Of a stretch of DNA of 64,000 bases, positions 54,303 to 64,000 are shown one piece after another (position 1 is the first letter of the stretch; each line of letters begins with the position of its first letter). The notes under the pieces are model-generated. The model had not been told where the DNA came from. It did not search any database and saw only the letters and a program-made list of their open reading frames with translations. The translations under genes were made by a program, and so were the position numbers. Source of the DNA: Elmis aenea (Eukaryota; Arthropoda; Insecta; Coleoptera; Elmidae); the NCBI GenBank assembly GCA_947652605.1, contig CANTFG010000246.1, positions 17,401 to 81,400 on the forward strand. Direction: 5' to 3'.

Positions 54303-54748
54303 TGCCCGGTTTCTCCGACACATCTTAAGATCGAACCTATCTAAGACCGCCTTATATTTAAGGCCGACTCAAGATACCGATGCGTTGCACAGAAAACATA
54401 TTCCGGAATTTGTTAGACATCTCAGCTAAGTTAGAATTCGGTTTGGCAACGTTGCAAGAAGTCGGCACATTATAAGGGCAGATTTGAATGGCAAATTATC
54501 ATTGGCCATTCACATCACAGCTGTTAAACCGGCTCCCTGTAAGTGACATCCTGTTGTTGCGATCAGTTGTTAGTCACGCATAAAGTTACAGTTATGTACT
54601 CCAACTCAAGTTCTAGTAAACAGCGACTTAAGATGTGCGCGCAGCTCAAGTCGAATATGTTCTTAAAATTGCTTGGTGAAACACATTATAACGTAAAGGC
54701 GAACTTAAGATTCAGCTAGATCTTAAGATGTGTCGGAGAAACCGGGCA
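54303..54748. mobile_element. M3 copy 1: 446-bp MITE
   Basis: A 446-bp insert begins TGCCCGGTTTCTCCGACACA and ends with the reverse complement; the terminal inverted repeat is 30 bp and perfect. It splits cagctcatTGAaagac, with TGA on both sides (54,300-54,302 and 54,749-54,751) and once in empty monomers. The motif CTTAAGAT occurs four times near the ends (54,324, 54,627, 54,704, 54,722), as expected for subterminal binding sites, though function is unproven. Its G+C is visibly higher than the satellite. No convincing open frame is seen. A TGA target and TGCCC end do not clearly assign it to a superfamily. Confidence 0.9.
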
Positions 54749-56305
54749 TGAAAGACATATGCAAAACAATTGTATTCATGTAAAGAGGCGATGGATAAAC
54801 TGTTCCTGTGATATACAAATCAATAATTAAAATTGTTCAGAAATAGTCGCTCAAGGAACATATGTATTAACTAATGCACGGTATTTTTAGGAAATTATTA
54901 AAAATTAAAACCAGCTCATTGAAAGACATATGCAAAACAATTGTATTCCTGTAAAGAGGCGATGGATAAACTGTTCCTGTGATATACAAATCAATAATTA
55001 AAATTGTTTAGAAATAGTCGCTCAAGGAACATATGTATTAACTAAAGCACGGTATTTTTAGGAAATTATTAAAAATTAAAACCAGCTCATTAAAAGACAT
55101 ATGCAAAACAATTGTATTCATGTAAAGAGGCGATGGATAAACTGTTCCTGTGATATACAAATCAATAATTGAAATTGTTTCGAAATAGTCGCACAAGGAA
55201 CATATGTATTAACTAAAGCACGGTATTTTTAGGAAATTATTAAAAATTAATACCAGCTCATTGAAAGACATATGCAAAACAATTGTATTCATGTAAAGAG
55301 GCGATGGATAAACTGTTCCTGTGATATACAAATCAATAATTAAAATTGTTCAGAAACAGTCGCTCAAGGAGCATATGTATTAACTAAAGCACGGTATTTT
55401 TAGGAAATTATTAAAAAATAAAACCAGCTCATTGAAAGACATATGCAAAACAATTGTATTCATGTAAAGAAGCGATGGATAAACTGTTCCTGTCATATAC
55501 AAATCAATAATTGAAATTGTTTCGAAATAGTCGCACAAGGAACATATGTATTAACTAAAGCACGGTATTTTTAGGAAATTATTAAAAATTAAAACCAGCT
55601 CATTGAAAGACATATGCAAAACAATTTTATTCATGTAAAAAGGCGATGGATAAACTGTTCCTGTCATATACAAATCAATAATTAAAATTGTTTAGAAATA
55701 GTCGCACAAGGAACATATGTATTAACTAAAGCACGGTATTTTTAGGAAATTAGTAAAAATTAAAACCAGCTCTTTGAAAGACATATGCAAAACAATTGTA
55801 TTCATGTAAAGAGGCGATGGATAAACTGTTTCTGTGATATACAAATCAATAATTAAAATTGTTCAGAAATAGTCGCTCAAGGAACATATGTATTAACTAA
55901 AGCACGGTATTTTTAGGAAATTATTAAAAATTAAAACCAGCTCATTGAAAGACATATGCAAAACAATTGTATTCCTGTAAAAAGGCGATGGATAAACTGT
56001 TTCTGTGATATACAAATCAATAATTAAAATTGTTCAGAAATAGTCGCTCAAGAAACATATGTATTAACTAAAGCACGGTATTTTTAGGAAATTTTTAAAA
56101 ATTAAAACCAGCTCATTAAAAGACATATGCAAAACAATTGTATTCCTGTAAAGAGGCGATGGATAAACTGTTTCTGTGATATACAAATCAATAATTAAAA
56201 TTGTTCAGAAATAGTCGCTCAAGGAACATATGTATTAACTAAAGCACGGTATTTTTAGGAAATTATTAAAAATTAAAACCAGCTCATTGAAAGACATATG
56301 CAAAA

Positions 56306-57674
56306 CAATTGTATTCCTGTAAAGAGGCGATAGATAAACTGTTTCTGTGACATACAAATCAATAATTAAAATTGTTCAGAAATAGTCGCTCAAGGAACAT
56401 ATGTATTAACTAAAGCACGGTATTTTTAGGAAATTATTAAAAATTAAAACCAGCTCATTGAAAGACATATGCAAAACAATTGTATTCATGTAAAGAGGCG
56501 ATGGATAAACTGTTCCTATGATATACAAATCAATAATTAAAATTGTTCAGAAATAGTCGCTCAAGGAACATATGTATTAACTAATGCACAGTATTTTTAG
56601 GAAATTATTAAAAATTAAAACCAGCTCATTGAAAGACATATGCAAAACAATTGTATTCCTGTAAAGAGGCGATGGATAAACTGTTCCTGTGATATACAAA
56701 TCAATAATTAAAATTGTTTAGAAATAGTCGCTCAAGGAACATATGTATTAACTAAAGCACGGTATTTTTAGGAAATTATTAAAAATTAAAACCAGCTCAT
56801 TGAAAGACATATGCAAAACAATTGTATTCATGTAAAGAGGCGATAGATAAACTGTTCCTGTGATATACAAATCAATAATTGAAATTGTTTCGAAATAGTC
56901 GTACAAGGAACATATGTATTAACTAAAGCACGGTATTTTTAGGAAATTATTAAAAATTAATACCAGCTCATTGAAAGACATATGCAAAACAATTGTATTC
57001 CTGTAAAGAGGCGATAGATAAACTGTTTCTGTGACATACAAATCAATAATTAAAATTGTTCAGAAATAGTCGCTCAAGGAACATATGTATTAACTAAAGC
57101 ACGGTATTTTTAGGAAATTATTAAAAATTAAAACCAGCTCATTGAAAGACATATGCAAAACAATTGTATTCATGTAAAGAGGCGATGGATAAACTGTTCC
57201 TATGATATACAAATCAATAATTAAAATGGTTCAGAAATAGTCGCTCAAGGAACATATGTATTAACTAATGCACAGTATTTTTAGGAAATTATTAAAAATT
57301 AAAACCAGCTCATTGAAAGACATATGCAAAACAATTGTATTCCTGTAAAGAGGCGATGGATAAACTGTTCCTGTGATATACAAATCAATAATTAAAATTG
57401 TTTAGAAATAGTCGCTCAAGGAACATATGTATTAACTAAAGCACGGTATTTTTAGGAAATTATTAAAAATTAAAACCAGCTCATTGAAAGACATATGCAA
57501 AACAATTGTATTCATGTAAAGAGGCGATAGATAAACTGTTCCTGTGATATACAAATCAATAATTGAAATTGTTTCGAAATAGTCGTACAAGGAACATATG
57601 TATTAACTAAAGCACGGTATTTTTAGGAAATTATTAAAAATTAATACCAGCTCATTGAAAGACATATGCAAAAC
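56306..57674 (+). repeat. Local 4-monomer tandem duplication (684 bp x2) in the M3 block
   Basis: The marker cctatgat recurs at 56,515 and 57,199, exactly 684 bp apart, and actaatgcacag, gatagata and gtcgtacaagg follow in the same order in both copies. The second copy exits into a tgtatttatg monomer near 57,680. Edges are approximate. The size equals the local duplication in block B near 37.6 kb, although the monomer variants are different. Confidence 0.75.
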
Positions 57675-58171
57675 AATTGTATTTATGTAAAGAGGCGATG
57701 GATAAACTGTTTCTGTGATATACAAATCAATAATTAAAATTGTTTAGAAATAGTCGCTCAAGGAACATATGTATTAACTAAAGCACGGTATTTTTAGGAA
57801 ATTATTAAAAAATAAAACCAGCTCATTGAAAGACATATGCAAAACAATTGTATTCATGTAAAGAAGCGATGGATAAACTGTTCCTGTCATATACAAATCA
57901 ATAATTGAAATTGTTTCGAAATAGTCGCACAAGGAACATATGTATTAACTAAAGCACGGTATTTTTAGGAAATTATTAAAAATTAAAACCAGCTCATTGA
58001 AAGACATATGCAAAACAATTGTATTCATGTAAAGAGGCGATGGATAAACTGTTCCTGTGATATACAAATCAATAATTAAAATCGTTTAGAAATAGTCGCT
58101 CAAGGAACATATGTATTAACTAAAGCACGGTATTTTTAGGAAATTATTAAAAATTAAAATCAGCTCATTGA

Positions 58172-58617
58172 TGCCCGGTTTCTCCGACACATCTTAAGAT
58201 CGAACCTATCTAAGACCGCCTTATATTTAAGGCCGACTCAAGATACCGATGCGTTGCACAGAAAACATATTCCGGAATTTGTTAGACATCTCAGCTAAGT
58301 TAGAATTCGGTTTGGCAACGTTGCAAGAAGTCGGCACATTATAAGGGCAGATTTGAATGGCAAATTATCATTGGCCATTCACATCACAGCTGTTAAACCG
58401 GCTCCCTGTAAGTGACATCCTGTTGTTGCGATCAGTTGTTAGTCACGCATAAAGTTACAGTTATGTACTCCAACTCAAGTTCTAGTAAACAGCGACTTAA
58501 GATGTGCGCGCAGCTCAAGTCGAATATGTTCTTAAAATTGCTTGGTGCAACACATTATAACGTAAAGGCGAACTTAAGATTCAGCTAGATCTTAAGATGT
58601 GTCGGAGAAACCGGGCA
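58172..58617. mobile_element. M3 copy 2: 446-bp MITE
   Basis: Same element, orientation and site as copy 1, again with TGA on both sides (58,169-58,171 and 58,618-58,620). I see one substitution between the two copies (tggtgaaac at 54,679 against tggtgcaac at 58,548). Flanking monomers match, including gtcgtacaagg, aaaaaataaaacc and aaaatcagctc upstream, so the copy was made by the 20-monomer duplication and not by a new insertion. Confidence 0.9.
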
Positions 58618-61600
58618 TGAAAGACATATGCAAAACAATTGTATTCATGTAAAGAGGCGATGGATAAACTGTTCCTGTGATATACAAATCAATAATTAAA
58701 ATTGTTCAGAAATAGTCGCTCAAGGAACATATGTATTAACTAATGCACGGTATTTTTAGGAAATTATTAAAAATTAAAACCAGCTCATTGAAAGACATAT
58801 GCAAAACAATTGTATTCCTGTAAAGAGGCGATGGATAAACTGTTCCTGTGATATACAAATCAATAATTAAAATTGTTTAGAAATAGTCGCTCAAGGAACA
58901 TATGTATTAACTAAAGCACGGTATTTTTAGGAAATTATTAAAAATTAAAACCAGCTCATTGAAAGACATATGCAAAACAATTGTATTCATGTAAAGAGGC
59001 GATGGATAAACTGTTCCTGTGATATACAAATCAATAATTGAAATTGTTTCGAAATAGTCGCACAAGGAACATATGTATTAACTAAAGCACGGTATTTTTA
59101 GGAAATTATTAAAAATTAATACCAGCTCATTGAAAGACATATGCAAAACAATTGTATTCATGTAAAGAGGCGATGGATAAACTGTTTCTGTGATATACAA
59201 ATCAATAATTAAAATTGTTTAGAAATAGTCGCTCAAGGAACATATGTATTAACTAAAGCACGGTATTTTTAGGAAATTATTAAAAAATAAAACCAGCTCA
59301 TTGAAAGACATATGCAAAACAATTGTATTCATGTAAAGAAGCGATGGATAAACTGTTCCTGTCATATACAAATCAATAATTGAAATTGTTTCGAAATAGT
59401 CGCACAAGGAACATATGTATTAACTAAAGCACGGTATTTTTAGGAAATTATTAAAAATTAAAACCAGCTCATTGAAAGACATATGCAAAACAATTTTATT
59501 CATGTAAAAAGGCGATGGATAAACTGTTCCTGTCATATACAAATCAATAATTAAAATTGTTTAGAAATAGTCGCACAAGGAACATATGTATTAACTAAAG
59601 CACGGTATTTTTAGGAAATTAGTAAAAATTAAAACCAGCTCTTTGAAAGACATATGCAAAACAATTGTATTCATGTAAAGAGGCGATGGATAAACTGTTT
59701 CTGTGATATACAAATCAATAATTAAAATTGTTCAGAAATAGTCGCTCAAGGAACATATGTATTAACTAAAGCACGGTATTTTTAGGAAATTATTAAAAAT
59801 TAAAACCAGCTCATTGAAAGACATATGCAAAACAATTGTATTCCTGTAAAAAGGCGATGGATAAACTGTTTCTGTGATATACAAATCAATAATTAAAATT
59901 GTTCAGAAATAGTCGCTCAAGAAACATATGTATTAACTAAAGCACGGTATTTTTAGGAAATTTTTAAAAATTAAAACCAGCTCATTAAAAGACATATGCA
60001 AAACAATTGTATTCCTGTAAAGAGGCGATGGATAAACTGTTTCTGTGATATACAAATCAATAATTTAAATTGTTCAGAAATAGTCGCTCAAGGAACATAT
60101 GTATTAACTAAAGCACGGTATTTTTAGGAAATTATTAAAAATTAAAACCAGCTCATTGAAAGACATATGCAAAACAATTGTATTCCTGTAAAGAGGCGAT
60201 AGATAAACTGTTTCTGTGACATACAAATCAATAATTAAAATTGTTCAGAAATAGTCGCTCAAGGAACATATGTATTAACTAAAGCACGGTATTTTTAGGA
60301 AATTATTAAAAATTAAAACCAGCTCATTGAAAGACATATGCAAAATAATTGTATTCATGTAAAGAGGCGATGGATAAACTGTTCCTGTGATATACAAATC
60401 AATAATTAAAATTGTTTCGAAATAGTCGCTCAAGGAACATATGTATTAACTAAAGCACGGTATTTTTAGGAAATTATTAAAAATTAAAACCAGCTCATTG
60501 AAAGACATATGCAAAACAATTGTATTCATGTAAAGAGGCGATGGATAAACTGTTCCTGTCATATACAAATCAATAATTGAAATTGTTTCGAAATAGTCGC
60601 ACAAGGAACATATGTATTAACTAAAGCACGGTATTTTTAGGAAATTATTAAAAATTAAAACCAGCTTATTGAAAGACATATGCAAAACAATTGTATTCAT
60701 GTAAAGAGGCGATGGATAAACTGTTCCTGTGATATATAAATCAATAATTAAAATTGTTTAGAAATAGTCGCTCAAGGAACATATGTATTAACTAAAGCAC
60801 GGTATTTTTAGGAAATTAGTAAAAATTAAAACCAGCTCATTGAAAGACATATGCAAAACAATTGTATTCATGTAAAGAGGCGATGGATAAACTGTTCCTG
60901 TGATATACAAATCAATAATTAAAATTGTTTAGAAATAGTCGCTCAAGGAACATATGTATTAACTAAAGCACGGTATTTTTAGGAAATTATTAAAAATTAA
61001 AACCAGCTCATTGAAAGACATATGCAAAACAATTGTATTCATGTAAAGAGGCGATGGATAAACTGTTCCTGTGATATACAAATCAATAATTAAAATTGTT
61101 TAGAAATAGTCGCTCAAGGAACATATGTATTAACTAAAGCACGGTATTTTTAGGAAATTATTAAAAATTAAAACCAGCTCATTGAAAGACATATGCAAAA
61201 CAATTGTATTCCTGTAAAGAGGCGATGGATAAACTGTTCCTGTGATATACAAATCAATAATTAAAATTGTTTAGAAATAGTCGCTCAAGGAACATATGTA
61301 TTAACTAAAGCACGGTATTTTTAGGAAATTATTAAAAATTAAAACCAGCTCATTGAAAGACATATGCAAAACAATTGTATTCATGTAAAGAGGCGATAGA
61401 TAAACTGTTCCTGTGATATACAAATCAATAATTGAAATTATTTCGAAATAGTCGCACAAGGAACATATGTATTAACTAAAGCACGGTATTTTTAGGAAAT
61501 TATTAAAAATTAATACCAGCTCATTGAAAAACATATGCAAAACAATTGTATTTATGTAAAGAGGCGATGGATAAACTGTTTCTGTGATATACAAATCAAT

Positions 61601-62029
61601 AATTAAAATTGTTTAGAAATAGTCGCTCAAGGAACATATGTATTAACTAAAGCACGGTATTTTTAGGAAATTATTAAAAATTAAAACCAGCTCATTGAAA
61701 GACATATGCAAAACAATTGTATTCATGTAAAGAAGCGATGGATAAACTGTTCCTGTCATATACAAATCAATAATTGAAATTGTTTTAAAATAGTCGCACA
61801 AGGAACATATGTATTAACTAAAGCACGGTATTTTTAGGAAATTATTAAAAATTAAAACCAGCTCATTGAAAGACATATGCAAAACAATTGTATTCATGTA
61901 AAGAGGCGATGGATAAACTGTTCCTGTGATATACAAATCAATAATTAAAATCGTTTAGAAATAGTCGCTCAAGGAACATATGTATTAACTAAAGCACGGT
62001 ATTTTTAGGAAATTATTAAAAATTAAAAT

Positions 62030-62046
62030 CAGCTCATTGAAAGACA
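62030..62046 (+). other. Empty M3 target site (second)
   Basis: Again the aaaatcagctcattgaaagac form without M3, 20 monomers after filled copy 2 and 10 monomers before filled copy 3. The upstream marker cattgaaaaaca (61,521) is shared with the empty site at 52,411, 9,619 bp away, and is absent from the filled copies. Confidence 0.85.
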
Positions 62047-63750
62047 TATGCAAAACAATTGTATTCATGTAAAGAGGCGATGGATAAACTGTTCCTGTGA
62101 TATACAAATCAATAATTAAAATTGTTCAGAAATAGTCGCTCAAGGAACATATGTATTAACTAATGCACGGTATTTTTAGGAAATTATTAAAAATTAAAAC
62201 CAGCTCATTGAAAGACATATGCAAAACAATTGTATTCATGTAAAAAGGCGATGGATAAACTGTTCCTGTGATATACAAATCAATAATTAAAATTGTTTAG
62301 AAATAGTCGCACAAGGAACATATGTATTAACTAAAGCACGGTATTTTTAGGAAATTATTAAAAATTAAAACCAGCTCATTGAAAGACATATGCAAAACAA
62401 TTGTATTCATGTAAAGAGGCGATTGATAAACTGTTCCTGTGATATACAAATCAATAATTGAAATTGTTTCGAAATAGTAGCACAAGGAACATATGTATTA
62501 ACTAAAGCACGGTATTTTTAGGAAATTATTAAAAATTAAAACCAGCTCATTAAAAGACATATGCAAAACAATTTTATTCATGTAAAAAGGCGATGGATAA
62601 ACTGTTCCTGTGATATACAAATCAATAATTAAAATTGTTTAGAAATAGTCGCTCAAGGAACATATGTATTAACTAAAGCACGGTATTTTTAGGAAATTAT
62701 TAAAAATTAAAACCAGCTCATTGAAAGACATATGCAAAACAATTGTATTCATGTAAAGAGGCGATGGATAAACTGTTCCTATGATATACAAATCAATAAT
62801 TAAAATTGTTCAGAAATAGTCGCTCAAGGAACATATGTATTAACTAATGCACAGTATTTTTAGGAAATTATTAAAAATTAAAACCAGCTCATTGAAAGAC
62901 ATATGCAAAACAATTGTATTCCTGTAAAGAGGCGATGGATAAACTGTTCCTGTGATATACAAATCAATAATTAAAATTGTTTAGAAATAGTCGCTCAAGG
63001 AACATATGTATTAACTAAAGCACGGTATTTTTAGGAAATTATTAAAAATTAAAACCAGCTCATTGAAAGACATATGCAAAACAATTGTATTCATGTAAAG
63101 AGGCGATAGATAAACTGTTCCTGTGATATACAAATCAATAATTGAAATTGTTTCGAAATAGTCGTACAAGGAACATATGTATTAACTAAAGCACGGTATT
63201 TTTAGGAAATTATTAAAAATTAATACCAGCTCATTGAAAGACATATGCAAAACAATTGTATTTATGTAAAGAGGCGATGGATAAACTGTTTCTGTGATAT
63301 ACAAATCAATAATTAAAATTGTTTAGAAATAGTCGCTCAAGGAACATATGTATTAACTAAAGCACGGTATTTTTAGGAAATTATTAAAAAATAAAACCAG
63401 CTCATTGAAAGACATATGCAAAACAATTGTATTCATGTAAAGAAGCGATGGATAAACTGTTCCTGTCATATACAAATCAATAATTGAAATTGTTTCGAAA
63501 TAGTCGCACAAGGAACATATGTATTAACTAAAGCACGGTATTTTTAGGAAATTATTAAAAATTAAAACCAGCTCATTGAAAGACATATGCAAAACAATTG
63601 TATTCATGTAAAGAGGCGATGGATAAACTGTTCCTGTGATATACAAATCAATAATTAAAATCGTTTAGAAATAGTCGCTCAAGGAACATATGTATTAACT
63701 AAAGCACGGTATTTTTAGGAAATTATTAAAAATTAAAATCAGCTCATTGA

Positions 63751-64000
63751 TGCCCGGTTTCTCCGACACATCTTAAGATCGAACCTATCTAAGACCGCCT
63801 TATATTTAAGGCCGACTCAAGATACCGATGCGTTGCACAGAAAACATATTCCGGAATTTGTTAGACATCTCAGCTAAGTTAGAATTCGGTTTGGCAACGT
63901 TGCAAGAAGTCGGCACATTATAAGGGCAGATTTGAATGGCAAATTATCATTGGCCATTCACATCACAGCTGTTAAACCGGCTCCCTGTAAGTGACATCCT
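63751..64000. mobile_element. M3 copy 3, cut by the window end (250 of 446 bp)
   Basis: The left part of the same element in the same monomer context, with TGA at 63,748-63,750. The visible 250 bp match the other copies by eye. It lies 5,579 bp after copy 2 (30 monomers plus 449 bp) and 10 monomers after the empty site at 62,030. The right end lies outside the window. Confidence 0.88.

Larger units (their letters stand above)
1..64000 (+). repeat. 171-bp satellite DNA array (whole window)
   Basis: Head-to-tail tandem array of a 171-bp monomer. The marker gaaatagtcgc recurs at 2, 173, 344 and 515, exactly 171 bp apart, and this phase holds across the window apart from small indels and eight inserted elements. 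A consensus counted by eye has about 48 G+C in 171 (28%). Conserved stretches are aaggaacatatgtattaact, gcacggtatttttaggaaat and gacatatgcaaaacaattgt. Variable positions are few: aaaatt/gaaatt, tttag/tttcg/ttcag, gctc/gcac, aaagcac/aatgcac, tattcatg/tattcctg, gagg/gaag, tgtgat/tgtcat. Each monomer holds two CATATG sites about 68 bp apart, and runs of A and T near its centre could favour bent DNA. The length suits one nucleosome plus linker. A centromeric or pericentromeric role is inferred from the general behaviour of such arrays, not shown. It is not primate alpha satellite despite the equal length. Confidence 0.98.
53000..64000 (+). repeat. 20-monomer higher-order repeat (3,869 bp) carrying M3
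   Basis: M3 starts at 54,303 and 58,172, and an empty version of the same monomer lies 3,869 bp further, with its cagctcattg at 62,030. Removing element and target duplication (449 bp) leaves exactly 20 monomers. A larger unit is also visible: cattgaaaaaca recurs at 51,902 and 61,521 (9,619 bp), and the cctatgat form at 53,331 and 62,779 (9,448 bp, one monomer fewer). A 4-monomer duplication lies inside. Other stretches are plain monomers. The right side is cut by the window end. Confidence 0.8.

Noticed and set aside
54303..54748. M3 as a gene or structured RNA because of its higher G+C
   Set aside because: Perfect inverted terminal repeats, a TGA target duplication and empty paralogous sites show a transposon. 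No convincing open frame is visible.
58161..62046. Precise excision of M3 to explain the empty site at 62,030
   Set aside because: The empty monomer shares upstream markers with the other empty site at 52,411 and not with filled copies, so it is more likely a never-filled haplotype.
1..64000. Primate alpha satellite (same 171-bp length)
   Set aside because: The monomer shares no recognisable stretch with the alpha satellite consensus; only the length agrees.
1..64000. CRISPR array
   Set aside because: There are no unique spacers between repeats: the whole 171 bp repeats, with repeat lengths far above CRISPR size and no cas genes.

Overview
The whole 64 kb is one uninterrupted tandem satellite array from a eukaryotic nuclear genome. 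No protein-coding gene, rRNA or tRNA is visible. The monomer is 171 bp, about 28% G+C in a consensus counted by eye, and all copies run in the same direction. After removing the inserted elements, about 361 copies fit in the window. The 171-bp length equals that of primate alpha satellite, but the sequence is not alpha satellite. I cannot name the organism. An A+T-rich satellite loaded with small non-autonomous DNA transposons would suit an invertebrate, but other eukaryotes are possible. The setting is most likely centromeric or pericentromeric heterochromatin.

Monomers differ at a limited set of linked positions, and these variants recur in long-period higher-order repeats (HORs). Layout: (1) 1-344 is the tail of a 'B-type' block, marked by aaattagtaaaa, cattaaaagac and gaagcgatgg. 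(2) 345 to about 12.4 kb is an 'A-type' block with a 3,903-bp HOR (22 monomers plus a 140-bp hairpin element) seen nearly three times. (3) 12.4-17.7 kb carries a 13-monomer duplication (2,475 bp) that includes a 246-bp transposon. (4) 17.7-23.7 kb is A-type, with an 11-monomer (1,881 bp) repeat near its end. (5) About 23.7-43.54 kb is a 20-kb B-type block with no insertions and very long HORs of 6,329 bp (37-mer) and 5,470 bp (32-mer). (6) 43.55-53 kb is A-type again and collinear with the first A block; offsets at 661 and 1,217 are both exactly 43,016 bp. (7) 53-64 kb is a 20-monomer HOR (3,869 bp) carrying a 446-bp transposon, within a larger unit of about 9.45-9.6 kb.

Three unrelated families of short terminal-inverted-repeat elements (MITE-like) are inserted in monomers: M1 (140 bp, near-perfect hairpin, two copies), M2 (246 bp, three copies in both orientations at the same monomer site) and M3 (446 bp, two complete copies and one cut by the window end). 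Empty paralogous monomers for all three lie in the same window, so target duplications can be read directly and the insertions work as time stamps for the later satellite amplification.

No gene system was found. The interest lies in the layered array structure, the repeated use of one target site by M2, the linked filled and empty haplotypes for M3, and a length-preserving replacement tract in the A-type HOR. All periods come from coordinates of rare shared variants read by eye. Block edges are accurate to about one monomer unless an exact junction is given.
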